DNA of 48,601 bases from Actinoplanes oryzae (GCF_030757795.1 NZ_JAUQWH010000056.1:1-48601), one strand, 5' to 3'; positions 6,494-15,757 are shown, numbered from the stretch's first letter. Notes: generated from the sequence alone by a model not told the origin. Made by a program: numbers and translations.

Positions 6494-7552
6494 GTGCCGC
6501 ACACCCCCGAACCTGGCGCCGCCGAGCTGAACGGCCGGCTGGTCGGCAGCTCGTACGTGCTCATCTGCCCGGTGGGCCGCGGCGCGACCGGCACGGTCTG
6601 GCGCGGGCTGGAGAGCGCCACCGGCGACCCGGTCGCCGTCAAGCTCATGCACGAGGGGCTGCTCGGGCAGCCCGGCATGGTCACCCGCTTCGTGCAGGAG
6701 CGCTCGATCCTCAAGCGGGTCCGCCACGAGCACGTGGTCGGCGTCCGCGACCTGTTCAGCGTGGGCGAGTCGCTCGGCCTGGCCATGGAGTACGCCGGCG
6801 GCGGCAGCCTGCGCGACAAGCTGCACCGCGACGGGCCGTTGCCGCCCGCCGAGGCCGCCCGGCTCCTGGCCCAGGCGGCGGCCGCGCTGCGCGTGGCGCA
6901 CGAGCTCGGCGTCGTGCACCGCGACATCAAGCCGGACAACATCCTGCTGTCGGCCCGCGGCGACGTCCGGCTCTCCGACTTCGGCATCGCCCGGGTCCTC
7001 GACCAGCCCGGCGTGACCTCCGGGCACATTGTCGTCGGCACCCCGCACTACATGGCGCCGGAGGCGATCAGCGGCGGCGAGGCCGACCCGGCCGCCGACG
7101 TCTATGCCGTGGGGGTCGTCCTCTTCGAGCTGGTCACCGGGCGCACGCCGTTCACCGGAGAGCGCTTCGCGGTGCTGCAGGGCCACCTCGACCACCGGCC
7201 GCGGCGCCCGGTGGGCCTGGACGACGAGCTGTGGGCCGTGATCGCCCGCTGCCTGGAGAAGCAGCCGCGGCGCCGGCCGGACGCGCAGGCGCTGCACCAC
7301 TCGCTGCTCCGGCTCGCCGCCCGGCTGGAGGGCGTTCCGGCGCTGCCGGCCCCCATGGCCCCGCCGTTGCGGGCGACGCCGCCGCCCGTGCCGAGGCAGA
7401 AGCCGCGGCGCCCGCCGAACCGCGCCCGGGACTGGGCGTGGGGCCGCAAGCCGCTCGCGCTGCTGATCCTGATGGCGCTCTCCGCCGCGGCGCTGCCCGC
7501 CGCCGTGGGCCCGGTCCGGGTGGACCGCGCCCAGGTGCGCCAAGCCGCATAA
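6494..7552 (+). CDS. Membrane-anchored Ser/Thr protein kinase (PknB type)
   Basis: The product is 352 aa from a GTG at 6494, preceded by GGGAGG about 9 nt upstream. The kinase domain covers residues 20-285: glycine loop GRGATGTVWRG (28-38), catalytic Lys50 in VAVK, HRDIKPDN with Asp144, DFGIAR with Asp162, and APE after GTPHYM. All key residues are present, so it should be active. A Pro/Arg-rich linker follows, then one hydrophobic helix near residues 318-340 and a very short tail, so the kinase domain is cytoplasmic and there is no extracellular sensor such as PASTA. The substrate is unknown. The gene is divergent from pnuC. Confidence 0.9.
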   Translation: MPHTPEPGAAELNGRLVGSSYVLICPVGRGATGTVWRGLESATGDPVAVKLMHEGLLGQPGMVTRFVQERSILKRVRHEHVVGVRDLFSVGESLGLAMEYAGGGSLRDKLHRDGPLPPAEAARLLAQAAAALRVAHELGVVHRDIKPDNILLSARGDVRLSDFGIARVLDQPGVTSGHIVVGTPHYMAPEAISGGEADPAADVYAVGVVLFELVTGRTPFTGERFAVLQGHLDHRPRRPVGLDDELWAVIARCLEKQPRRRPDAQALHHSLLRLAARLEGVPALPAPMAPPLRATPPPVPRQKPRRPPNRARDWAWGRKPLALLILMALSAAALPAAVGPVRVDRAQVRQAA

Positions 7553-7587
7553 TTCGACCGCGTTACCGGCACATTTCGGCCCGGCTA

Positions 7588-7617
7588 TTGAGCAAGGCAT
7601 CGCGCGCCATCTATGGT
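7588..7617 (+). promoter_or_regulatory. Predicted promoter of the GH3-GH35-lacI unit
   Basis: -35 TTGAGC (7588-7593), 18-bp spacer, -10 TATGGT (7612-7617). The palindromic operator begins 47 bp further downstream, inside the leader, a position suited to blocking early elongation or initiation. Confidence 0.5.
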
Positions 7618-7663
7618 TGGCGCTCGTCCAGCCCTTTTCCGCCGCCTCCCTGCCCACCCCGTA

Positions 7664-7679
7664 GTCGAAGCGCTTCGAC
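7664..7679. promoter_or_regulatory. LacI-family operator (site 1)
   Basis: GTCGAAGCGCTTCGAC is a perfect 16-bp palindrome with the central CG-containing core typical of LacI-family operators. The identical sequence occurs twice before the sugar-binding protein gene at 15809. The likely ligand is the regulator encoded at 13515. Confidence 0.8.
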
Positions 7680-7733
7680 GGCTCCCACCAGCACCTCCGG
7701 AGCCCGCCCGGGCGCGAGCGAGGACGAAGGACC

Positions 7734-10667
7734 ATGCGAAAAGTCGAATTCCGGCGCGCGCTCGCCGCCGCCGCCCTCCTGCTGCTCACGCTGGCCGCGG
7801 TGCCCGGCCGGGCGCTGGCCGCCGAGCCCGCCCCGCCGTTCCGCGACCCGTCGCTGCCCCTGCAGACCCGCGTCGCCGACCTGGTCGGCCGCCTGACGCT
7901 CGACGAGAAGATCTCGCTGCTGCACCAGTACCAGCCCGCGATCCCGCGGCTGGGCATCAAGCTCTTCAAGGCCGGCACCGAGGCCCTGCACGGCATCGCG
8001 TGGTCGAACGACGTCGACCACAACGGCGACGTCGTCACCGCGACCGGCACCGTCTTCCCGCAGCCGGTCGGCCTGGCCAGCACCTGGGACCCCGCGCTGC
8101 TCGAGCGCGTGGGCAACGCCGTGGGGGACGAGGCCCGCGGGTACAACAAGATCAACGACCGGGTGTGGGGGCTCAACCTCTGGGCGCCGGTCGTCAACCT
8201 GCTGCGCGACCCGCGGTGGGGACGCAACGAGGAGGGCTACTCCGAGGACCCGTTCCTGACCGGGGAGATCGCCACCGCGTACGGCACCGGCCTGACCGGC
8301 GGCGACCCCGACCACCTCAAGACCGCGCCGACGCTCAAGCACTACCTCGCGTACAACAACGAGGCCCGCCGCGACGTCAGCTCCTCGAACCTGCCGCAGC
8401 GCGTGCTCAACGAGTACGACCGCGCGGCGTTCGAGCCGGCCCTGCGAGCCGACGCCGCCACCGGCGTGATGGCCTCGTACAACCTGGTCAACGGCCGTCC
8501 CGCCACCGTGGACCCGGACCTGGCCGGGCTCGAGCGCGGCTGGAGTGACTACCCGCTGTTCAACGTCACCGACGCCTACGCGCCATACAACCTGACCGGC
8601 TCGCAGCAGTACTTCGCGACGCAGGCCGAGGCGAGCGCGGCGATCATCAAGGCCGGGCTGGACAGCTTCACCGTGGACAACACCGACGGCGGCCCCACGA
8701 TCGCGTCGGTCAAGGCGGCGCTCGCCCAGGGCCTGCTGACCGAGGGCGACATCGACAAGGCGGTGGGCCACGCGCTGAGCATCCGGTTCCGGCTGGGCGA
8801 GTTCGACCCGGACGGCGGCCCGTACGCCGGGATCGGTCCCGAGGTCGTCGACAGCCCCGCGCACCGCGCGCTCGCCCGGGAGGCCGCCGCCGAGGCCGCG
8901 GTGCTCCTCAAGAACCAGAAGCAGGCGCTGCCGCTGAGGCAGGGCGGCAAGGTCGCGGTAGTCGGCCCGCTGTCCGGCACCCTCTACAACGACTGGTACG
9001 GCGGGAAGCTCCCGTACCAGGTCACGGTGACCGACGGCATCCGCGAGCGCGCCTCGGCCGTCACGCAGAGCGAGGGCTCCGACCGCATCGCCCTCAAGGA
9101 CGTCGCCACCGGCCGGTACGTGACCGCGGCCGGCACCACCGACGCGACGCCCGTGACCGTGACCGGCACCGGCGCCACGGCGAACGCGCAGTTCGACGTG
9201 GTCGACTGGGGCCAGGGCGTCGTGACGCTGCGCAACGTCGGCACCGGGCGCTACCTGGGCTCGGGCGGCGGCGGCTTCGTCACCCGCGACGAGCAGCCCT
9301 CCGGCTGGTACGTCCAGCAGCAGTTCAAGCTCGAGGACCAGCCCGACGGCACGGTCGTCCTGCGCTACGCCGGCTACGAGACCAGCGAGAGCTGGTTCGG
9401 GTCCAACGTCTACCTGACCGTGGCCGCGGACGGCCGGCTGGTGCTCGGGTCGCCGGACGCCGCCGGGGCCGCCCACTTCACCCGCGAGGTGCTCGTGGAC
9501 GGCATCGCCCAGGCGGTGGCCGCCGCCAAGGCGTCCGACACCGCCGTGGTCGTGGTCGGCAGCATGCCGTTCATCAACGGCCGCGAGATCAAGGACCGCA
9601 GCAGCACGGCCCTCGCGCCCCGGCAGAGCGACCTGGTGAAGGCCGTCCTGAGGGCGAATCCGAAGACGATCGTGGTGCTGCAGACCAGCTACCCCGACAG
9701 CATCACGTGGGAGCAGCAGCACGTGCCGGCGATCCTGTGGACCACGCACGCCGGCGCCGAGACCGGCCACGCGGTCGCGGACGTCCTCTACGGCAGGGTC
9801 AACCCGTCCGGGAAGCTGACCCAGACCTGGTACCGCTCCGACGACCAGCTGCAGCCCGACCTGTACGAGTACGACATCATCGGCAGCGGGCAGACGTACC
9901 TGTACTCAAAGGCGAAGCCGCTGTATCCCTTCGGGCACGGCTTGTCGTACGCGTCGTTCCAGTACTCGAACCTGAAGGTGCGCGGCACGACGGTCACCGT
10001 GGACGTCACCAACACCGGCAAGGTCACCGGCGACGAGGTCGTGCAGCTCTACACCCACCAGCGGACGTCCCGCGACGTGCAGCCGGTCAAGGAGCTGCGC
10101 GCCTTCGCGAAGGTGACCGTGGCCCCCGGGCGTACCCGGACGGTGTCCCTGCGCTTCGACCGCGACGACCTCGCGCACTGGGACGTCACCCGGCAGCGCT
10201 GGGTCGTCGAGACGGCCACGCACGACGTGCTGGTCGGGTCGTCCTCGGCCGACATCCGGGCGCGCGGCTCGCTGGCGGTGCGCGGTGAGACGATCCCGCC
10301 GCGCGACCTGACCCGGACCACGCGGGCCGAGGCTTTCGACACCTACTCCGGCGTCCGGCTCGTGGACGAGACCAAGGCACGGGGTACGGCCGTCGGGTCC
10401 ACGGCCGACGGCCAGTGGGCCGGATACAAAGACGCCCGGTTCGGGCGCACGTTCACCGCTTCGGTGGCCAAGGAGTCGGCAGGTGCCGGATCGCTGGAGA
10501 TCCGCCGGGGCTCCCCGAAGGGACCGCTGCTCGGCAAGGTCTCCGTGCCGAGCACCGGAAGTCGCTACACGTACACGACCGTCACCGCGCCGGTGTCCCG
10601 GGGCAGCGGCGACCTCTACCTCGTGCTGAGCAACGGCGTGCGCGTCGCCGACTTCCGGGTGGGCTGA
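7734..10667 (+). CDS. Secreted GH3 beta-glycosidase with an inserted trefoil-like domain and C-terminal CBM
   Basis: The product is 977 aa with a Sec signal (residues 1-30, ending RALAAEP). The GH3 barrel includes NLLRDPRWGRNEEGYSEDP, KHYLAYNNE and the nucleophile Asp280 in FNVTDAYA. The second GH3 domain starts near 370. It is interrupted at about 445-580 by a segment with trefoil-type repeats (IALKDVATGRYVTAAG, VVTLRNVGTGRYLG, DGTVVLRYAGYE). It resumes with the usual strand VVVVGS, the probable acid/base region NGREIKDRSS and WTTHAGAETGHAVADVLYG. A FnIII-like domain (about 741-830) and a CBM6-like module (about 862-977) follow. Activity is probably beta-glucosidase or beta-xylosidase on oligosaccharides outside the cell. 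It is the first gene of a unit with GH35 and lacI. Confidence 0.9.
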   Translation: MRKVEFRRALAAAALLLLTLAAVPGRALAAEPAPPFRDPSLPLQTRVADLVGRLTLDEKISLLHQYQPAIPRLGIKLFKAGTEALHGIAWSNDVDHNGDVVTATGTVFPQPVGLASTWDPALLERVGNAVGDEARGYNKINDRVWGLNLWAPVVNLLRDPRWGRNEEGYSEDPFLTGEIATAYGTGLTGGDPDHLKTAPTLKHYLAYNNEARRDVSSSNLPQRVLNEYDRAAFEPALRADAATGVMASYNLVNGRPATVDPDLAGLERGWSDYPLFNVTDAYAPYNLTGSQQYFATQAEASAAIIKAGLDSFTVDNTDGGPTIASVKAALAQGLLTEGDIDKAVGHALSIRFRLGEFDPDGGPYAGIGPEVVDSPAHRALAREAAAEAAVLLKNQKQALPLRQGGKVAVVGPLSGTLYNDWYGGKLPYQVTVTDGIRERASAVTQSEGSDRIALKDVATGRYVTAAGTTDATPVTVTGTGATANAQFDVVDWGQGVVTLRNVGTGRYLGSGGGGFVTRDEQPSGWYVQQQFKLEDQPDGTVVLRYAGYETSESWFGSNVYLTVAADGRLVLGSPDAAGAAHFTREVLVDGIAQAVAAAKASDTAVVVVGSMPFINGREIKDRSSTALAPRQSDLVKAVLRANPKTIVVLQTSYPDSITWEQQHVPAILWTTHAGAETGHAVADVLYGRVNPSGKLTQTWYRSDDQLQPDLYEYDIIGSGQTYLYSKAKPLYPFGHGLSYASFQYSNLKVRGTTVTVDVTNTGKVTGDEVVQLYTHQRTSRDVQPVKELRAFAKVTVAPGRTRTVSLRFDRDDLAHWDVTRQRWVVETATHDVLVGSSSADIRARGSLAVRGETIPPRDLTRTTRAEAFDTYSGVRLVDETKARGTAVGSTADGQWAGYKDARFGRTFTASVAKESAGAGSLEIRRGSPKGPLLGKVSVPSTGSRYTYTTVTAPVSRGSGDLYLVLSNGVRVADFRVG

Positions 10668-10669
10668 CC

Positions 10670-13474
10670 ATGCGCCGGTTGCTCACCACACTGATCGTGG
10701 CCGTCCTGGGCGTCGCGGGGCTGTCCCTGCCCGCCCAGGCGGCCCCGGCCGCCCCCTCCCGGGTCGCCTACGACGCGCATTCGCTCACGGTGGACGGTGA
10801 GCGCGTGTTCGTCCGCGCAGCCGAGTTCCACTACTTCCGGCTGCCGAGCCCGGCCCTGTGGCGCGACATCCTGGAGAAGTACAAGGCGGCCGGCTTCAAC
10901 ACCGTCTCGCTCTACTTCAGCTGGGCGTACCACTCGCCGAAGCGCGGGGTGTACGACTTCACCGGCGTCCGCGACGTCGACAGGCTGCTTCGTACGGCGG
11001 AGGATCTGGGGTTGTGGGTCGTCGCCCGGCCCGGTCCCTACATCAACGCCGAGACCAGCGGCGGCGGCTTCCCCGCGTGGCTCAAGCGGGTCCCGGGGCG
11101 GGCGCGGAGCAGCGAGGCCGGCTACACGCGGGCCTACCAGGAGTGGCTCGCCCACATCAACCCGATCATCGCGAAGCACCAGGTGGACCGCGGCGGCAGC
11201 GTGCTGCTCTACAACGTCGAGAACGAGTACCAGGCGAACACCGACGCGCGGTACATGCAGGACCTGCAGGACACCGCGCGGGCGGACGGCATCACCGTGC
11301 CGATCACCACGAACGTGTGCTGCGACGCGGCGTCGTGGGCCTCGACGTGGGGGTCGGGGCTCGGTGCCGTGCAGATCCCGGGGGTGGACGACTATCCCCA
11401 GACGTTCGAGTGTCAATCCGCGTCGGCCGTCTGGGGCGACTGGGGTGAGGGCGTCACCGAGCGGATCCGCGCCGACGCGCCCGGATATGCCGCCGAGTAT
11501 CAGGCCGGGGCGATCGACCTCAACAACGCCGGGTATGACAAATGCCGTGATCTGACCGGCGTGCCGTACATGAAGTACTTCCAGAAGAACAATCTGATCG
11601 CGTCGGGATCCACGCTGCTGAGCTACTACATGGGCTTCGGCGGCACCAACTGGGGCTGGCTCGGGCAGCCGAACGACGTCTACACCAGCTACGACTACGG
11701 CGCCGCGATCACCGAGACGCGGCAGCTGACGGACAAGTACGACGAGTTCAAGCGGCAGAACTACTTCCAGCGTGCCGTCACACCGCTCACCTCGACGGAC
11801 GCGGCGGCGGGACCGGCGTCGAGCTCGCCCGCGCTGTCCACCGCGGCGCGGGTCAATACCGCGGAGGGTACGCAGATCGTCCTCCTGCGCCACACGGATC
11901 GTGCCGCCACGACCGACGACACCGCGACGCTGGACTGGTCCACGCCGGACGGCCGCTACCAGGTGCCCGTGCGGCTGATCGGCCGCGACGCGAAGCTGTT
12001 CCTCGCCGGCTACGACCTGGGCGGCCAGCGGCTCGTCTACTCCACCTCGGAGCTGCTGACCCACGAGCCGATCGGCGGTCGCGACGTCGCCGTGCTCTAC
12101 GGCACCGACGGCACCGCGGGGGAGGCGGTGCTGCGCTACGCGAGCCGTCCGCGGGTGACCGTCCTCGACGGCGCCGTCTCGTCGTCCTTCGCGAACGGCG
12201 ACCTGCGCCTGAGCTACACCCACCGCGGCCTCGCCCGGGTGCTGATCACCGGCGGTGGACGCCGGCCTCTGCTGCTCATGCTCGGTACCGACGCGACCGC
12301 CGCGACCTTCTGGCGGGCGGACACGGCGGCAGGGCCCGTCCTCGTCCGCGGCACCGACCTGCTCCGGTCCGCGTCCGCCGACCGGCACGGGCTGTCCCTG
12401 CGCGCCGACACCGCCGCGCCGCAGCCGATCGAGATCTGGGCGGACAGGCCGGGAGCGGTCACCGTCAACGGGTTGCGGATCAACACGAACGCCACGGCCG
12501 CCGGCTCGGTCACCGGCCGGCTGCCCGGCCCGGCGAAGGTCACGCTGCCGCGGCTCGACGGGTGGCGCGGGCAGGCCGAGGCGCCGGAGGCGCGGCCCGG
12601 CTTCGACGACAGCCGGTGGCGGATCGCCGATGCGGGACTGCCGTCGGACGACTACGGGTTCCACAGCGGCGCCGTCTGGTACCGGGGCAGGTTCACCGCC
12701 ACGGGCGCCGAGACCGGCATCGACCTGAACGCGATCACCGGCCGCCGGGGCGTCTACCTGGTGTGGCTCGACGGGCGCTACCTCGGCTGGGCGGCGGGCG
12801 GCACCCAGGCCGACTCCGACGCGCCGATCAATCCTGATCCGGGGCCGGGGCATTTCGCCGTACCGGAAGGGGCCTTGAAGGCCGGGCAGCAGGCGGTCGT
12901 GTCGGTGCTCGTGCAGAACATGGGCAACAACGACGACTGGACCGCCGACGACAACCGCTTCCGGCAGCCGCGCGGGCTCGTGCGGGCGTCGGTCGCCGGC
13001 GGCGGCCCGGTCACCTGGCGCCTCCAGGGCGCCCGCGGCGGCGAGGACCTGCCCGACCCGGTGCGGGGGCCGCTCAACCTCGGCGGCCTCTACGGCGAGC
13101 GGGCCGGCTGGACGCTGCCGGGGCACTTCTCCTGGCCGCGAGCGGACTGGGCGGTGCCGGCCGGGGTGACCTGGTTCCGGACGACCTTCGCGCTCGACCT
13201 GCCGCGCGGTCAGGACACGTCGGTGGCGCTGCGGTTCCCGGGCACCCCGCCGGCCGGGCAGCGGGTGCAGCTGTTCCTCAACGGCTGGAACCTCGGGCAC
13301 TACGGCGGGCAGATCGGGCCGCAGACCGGCTTCGTGCTGCCCGCCGGGGTGCTGAACGAGCACGGGCCCAACACCCTCGCGCTGAGCGTGGTCGCCACCA
13401 CCGCCGGTACGGTCACGCCGCCCGTCCTGGTGACCGCGGGCACACAGCGTGGCGGGGCGGCGGGGAATCGTTAG
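10670..13474 (+). CDS. Secreted GH35 beta-galactosidase
   Basis: The product is 934 aa, its ATG 2 bp after the GH3 stop, so co-translated. The signal peptide is residues 1-24 (ending LPAQAAPAAP). The TIM-barrel spans about 30-370: RAAEFHYFRLPSPALWRDIL, GPYINAETSGGGFPAWL, acid/base Glu186 in NVENEYQ, nucleophile Glu276 in AAEYQAG, and YMGFGGTNWGW. Beta-sandwich domains follow, including two galactose-binding-like folds (about 640-780 and 800-930) with WYRGRFTA and WFRTTFALDLP. Such enzymes release terminal beta-galactose from oligosaccharide side chains, matching a role before import of degalactosylated sugars. All catalytic residues are present. Confidence 0.93.
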   Translation: MRRLLTTLIVAVLGVAGLSLPAQAAPAAPSRVAYDAHSLTVDGERVFVRAAEFHYFRLPSPALWRDILEKYKAAGFNTVSLYFSWAYHSPKRGVYDFTGVRDVDRLLRTAEDLGLWVVARPGPYINAETSGGGFPAWLKRVPGRARSSEAGYTRAYQEWLAHINPIIAKHQVDRGGSVLLYNVENEYQANTDARYMQDLQDTARADGITVPITTNVCCDAASWASTWGSGLGAVQIPGVDDYPQTFECQSASAVWGDWGEGVTERIRADAPGYAAEYQAGAIDLNNAGYDKCRDLTGVPYMKYFQKNNLIASGSTLLSYYMGFGGTNWGWLGQPNDVYTSYDYGAAITETRQLTDKYDEFKRQNYFQRAVTPLTSTDAAAGPASSSPALSTAARVNTAEGTQIVLLRHTDRAATTDDTATLDWSTPDGRYQVPVRLIGRDAKLFLAGYDLGGQRLVYSTSELLTHEPIGGRDVAVLYGTDGTAGEAVLRYASRPRVTVLDGAVSSSFANGDLRLSYTHRGLARVLITGGGRRPLLLMLGTDATAATFWRADTAAGPVLVRGTDLLRSASADRHGLSLRADTAAPQPIEIWADRPGAVTVNGLRINTNATAAGSVTGRLPGPAKVTLPRLDGWRGQAEAPEARPGFDDSRWRIADAGLPSDDYGFHSGAVWYRGRFTATGAETGIDLNAITGRRGVYLVWLDGRYLGWAAGGTQADSDAPINPDPGPGHFAVPEGALKAGQQAVVSVLVQNMGNNDDWTADDNRFRQPRGLVRASVAGGGPVTWRLQGARGGEDLPDPVRGPLNLGGLYGERAGWTLPGHFSWPRADWAVPAGVTWFRTTFALDLPRGQDTSVALRFPGTPPAGQRVQLFLNGWNLGHYGGQIGPQTGFVLPAGVLNEHGPNTLALSVVATTAGTVTPPVLVTAGTQRGGAAGNR

Positions 13475-13514
13475 GATCCCGATGAGTACTGACAGGCTCG
13501 GCGGGGGAGAGGCG

Positions 13515-14525
13515 ATGCCGACGATCAGCGATGTCGCCCGGGCGGCCGGGGTCTCGATGAGCACGGTGTCGTACGTGCTCAGCGGCCGCCGCCGCATCTC
13601 CGCCGAGACCAGCGCCCGGGTCCGCGCCGCCATCGCCGACCTGGGCTACCACCCGCACGCCGGGGCGCGCGCCCTGGCGAGCAGCCGGACCAGCGTCCTG
13701 GCCCTCGTGGTGCCGCTGCGCGCCGACGTCAACGTGCCCGTGATCATGCAGTTCGTGACCGCGGTCGTGACGGCGGCGCGCGCGGTCAACCACGACGTGC
13801 TGCTGCTGACCAAGGACGAGGGCACCGCGGGCCTGGAGCGGGTCGCCGGGGCCACGATGGTCGACGCGCTGATCCTCATGGACGTCGAGGGCGACGACGT
13901 GCGCATCCCGGCGCTGGGCGGGCTCAAGCAGCCGTCCGTCCTGATCGGGCTGCCCGACGACGCGGCCGGGATCGCGTGCGTGGACCTGGACTTCGCGGCC
14001 ACGGCTCGCGAGTGCCTGGCGCACCTGGCGGGTCACGGGCACCGCCGGGTCGCCCTGGTCGGGCCGTCGCCGGCGGTCTACGAGCGCGGGACGACGTACG
14101 CGGGGCGCTTTCTCGGGGGTTTCACCAAGGCCGCGGACGAGCTCGGCGTGCAGGCGGTGGCGCACTCGTGCGAGCCGGGCACCACCGGCGTCCGCGACTG
14201 CCTGGCCTGGATCGACACCGAGCAGCCGGGCACGACGGCCCTGGTCGTGCACAACGAGGAGGCCCTCGGGCCGCTGCTCGAGGAGCTGCGCGCCCGGGGC
14301 CGCCGCATCCCGCAGGACCTGTCGATCGTGGCGGTCTGCCCCCGCGACGTGGCGGTGGCCGGCCCGGTGGCGCTGACCTCGGCCGACATCCCGGCCCACG
14401 AGGTCGGCACGCTGGCCGTCCAGACCGCCATGGACCTGCTCGACGGGCGCCCGGCGCCGGGGGCCCGCCTGCTGCCCCCGATCCTGGTCGAGCGGGACAG
14501 CTGCGCGGCGCCCTCCCGAGCCTGA
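13515..14525 (+). CDS. LacI-family transcriptional regulator of the glycoside locus
   Basis: The product is 336 aa. The start at 13515 was chosen because GGGGGAG lies about 6 nt upstream and the protein then begins MPTISDVARAAGVSMSTVSY, the canonical LacI helix-turn-helix; an alternative ATG at 13482 has a weaker site. The hinge helix SARVRAAIADLGYHPHAGAR is followed by a periplasmic-binding-protein-like effector domain (about 60-336) with ATARECLAHLAGHGHRRVAL. It is third in the unit with GH3 and GH35. It is expected to bind the GTCGAAGCGCTTCGAC palindromes and release them on binding an oligosaccharide, giving autoregulation. Confidence 0.92.
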   Translation: MPTISDVARAAGVSMSTVSYVLSGRRRISAETSARVRAAIADLGYHPHAGARALASSRTSVLALVVPLRADVNVPVIMQFVTAVVTAARAVNHDVLLLTKDEGTAGLERVAGATMVDALILMDVEGDDVRIPALGGLKQPSVLIGLPDDAAGIACVDLDFAATARECLAHLAGHGHRRVALVGPSPAVYERGTTYAGRFLGGFTKAADELGVQAVAHSCEPGTTGVRDCLAWIDTEQPGTTALVVHNEEALGPLLEELRARGRRIPQDLSIVAVCPRDVAVAGPVALTSADIPAHEVGTLAVQTAMDLLDGRPAPGARLLPPILVERDSCAAPSRA

Positions 14526-14617
14526 GCTGTTGCCCTTGCGGTCCACTGCCGGGGCAGACCCGTCGCCCGTGAAGGCACAGCTGCGTCCGGCGGCCCGGGC
14601 CGCGCGGCGCCCGGATC

Positions 14618-14623
14618 TAGGCT
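14618..14623 (+). promoter_or_regulatory. -10 element of a leaderless promoter
   Basis: TAGGCT is followed by 6 nt (GGCCGG) and the ATG at 14630, with no Shine-Dalgarno. This isolates the 14630 gene from the sugar operons on both sides, since it has its own promoter and no operator palindrome. Confidence 0.5.
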
Positions 14624-14629
14624 GGCCGG

Positions 14630-15655
14630 ATGAGAGCCACCCGCCGGACCGACGAGCGCATCCCTTCGCAGCGGACCACGCCGGCGCGGGAGCCGGCCCG
14701 GGCCGCGGGCGTGCCGCTCGGCGCCCTGGAGCTGCAGCGCCTGATCGGCAACCGGGCGACCGGCGAGGTGCTGCGTGGCGGGCCCGCACCGGCCACGGCG
14801 GCGCCGGTCGTGCAGCGGGTGCTCGGGCCCGATGACGACCCGCAGCAGCTGATGACCGACAGATACTGGCGCGAGAAGCACAAGACCGAGCTGCTGAAGG
14901 CCGGCCCGTCGGGGAGCGGCAAGGCGAAGAAGGGCGCCAAGGCCGTGAGCCCGGAGAAGGCCGCCGACCAGACCCTGACCGACCTCAAGACGGACAGCAA
15001 GTTCTGGAACGACAAGGGCCGCAAGCCCAAGGGCGGCAACAAGCGCCGGGCGGAAGACGTGGCCGCCGAGGTCGGGCAGGCGCTGCTCGCCGAGATCGCC
15101 AAGCGCGCGGCCGACGGGGACACGGGCCGGCTCAAGGTCTTCCGGGCCATGACGCCGGAGGAGGCCACCGCGATCCTGGCCTGGGCCCCGATCCGGCCGG
15201 CGGTCGAGGCGAAGATCGCCGCCGGCACGACCATGGAGCAGCTGCGCGCCGACTACGGCGACGACTCCTTCGTGGTGCCGGTGAAGAACCACCTCGGCGA
15301 CGTGGGACAGGTCGGCAACTACTTCGCGGACGCCGGGGCGGCCGCCGGCAACAAGATGCTGGAGTTCACCATCAAGCCGGGCGCGGCGGAGCTGCTGTTC
15401 AGCCCCGACTACATGGCGCCCGCAGCCTCGGGCAAGGGCGCGACGCGCAACCTCGTGGCGATGGGCGAGCGGTCCGGGCAGCCCTACAAGACGTCGTCGG
15501 GCAACGAGGGCGTCCTGCCCGGCTACATCGGGATGAAGCCGGAGCAGCACGGCGACTTCAGCCTGTCGCTCGGCGACAACAATGCCACGCAGCTGCTCTT
15601 CCAGCTGTTCCTGGAGGGCGTGCGCGACGTCAGCGCGGAGCACGGCGGCCAGTGA
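14630..15655 (+). CDS. Putative eCIS-type effector/toxin-like protein, unknown C-terminal domain
   Basis: The product is 341 aa. The N-terminus is basic and disordered, then carries LGALELQRLIGNRATGEVLR (about 26-45) and PVVQRVLG, the LQR-x-IGN-x-A plus VQR signature seen in actinobacterial proteins associated with extracellular contractile injection systems (often with DUF4157). A Lys-rich linker follows (SGSGKAKKGAKAVSPEKAAD). The C-terminal half (about 160-341) contains RLKVFRAMTPEEATAILAW, VGNYFADAGA, KMLEFTIKPGAAELLFSPDY and GDFSLSLGDNNATQLLFQLF. It faintly recalls an ADP-ribosyltransferase-like layout, but I cannot assign it. No signal peptide, no eCIS structural gene and no obvious immunity gene is adjacent. 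Confidence 0.62.
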   Translation: MRATRRTDERIPSQRTTPAREPARAAGVPLGALELQRLIGNRATGEVLRGGPAPATAAPVVQRVLGPDDDPQQLMTDRYWREKHKTELLKAGPSGSGKAKKGAKAVSPEKAADQTLTDLKTDSKFWNDKGRKPKGGNKRRAEDVAAEVGQALLAEIAKRAADGDTGRLKVFRAMTPEEATAILAWAPIRPAVEAKIAAGTTMEQLRADYGDDSFVVPVKNHLGDVGQVGNYFADAGAAAGNKMLEFTIKPGAAELLFSPDYMAPAASGKGATRNLVAMGERSGQPYKTSSGNEGVLPGYIGMKPEQHGDFSLSLGDNNATQLLFQLFLEGVRDVSAEHGGQ

Positions 15656-15693
15656 CCGGGGCGGCCCGCCGCGGAAATGTCCTGGACACACTG

Positions 15694-15723
15694 TTGACAT
15701 CGACGGTGGCGGAAACCTAGCGT
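15694..15723 (+). promoter_or_regulatory. Promoter of the sugar ABC transporter-GH31 operon
   Basis: -35 TTGACA (15694-15699), 18-bp spacer, -10 TAGCGT (15718-15723). Two operator palindromes start 8 and 34 bp after the -10, overlapping the transcript start. Confidence 0.7.
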
Positions 15724-15731
15724 CCTCCCCA

Positions 15732-15751
15732 GTGTCGAAGCGCTTCGACAC
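15732..15751. promoter_or_regulatory. LacI-family operator (site 2)
   Basis: GTGTCGAAGCGCTTCGACAC is a perfect 20-bp palindrome containing the 16-bp core shared with sites 1 and 3. It sits at the expected transcription start. Confidence 0.85.
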
Positions 15752-15757
15752 CGCGAT

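Noticed and set aside
10616..13633. 1005-residue minus-strand open frame opposite GH35
   Set aside because: Shadow frame; the plus strand has both catalytic Glu residues and full domain order.
14630..15655. A complete contractile injection system locus
   Set aside because: Only the effector-like N-terminal signature is present; no sheath, tube, baseplate or AAA ATPase genes occur in the window.
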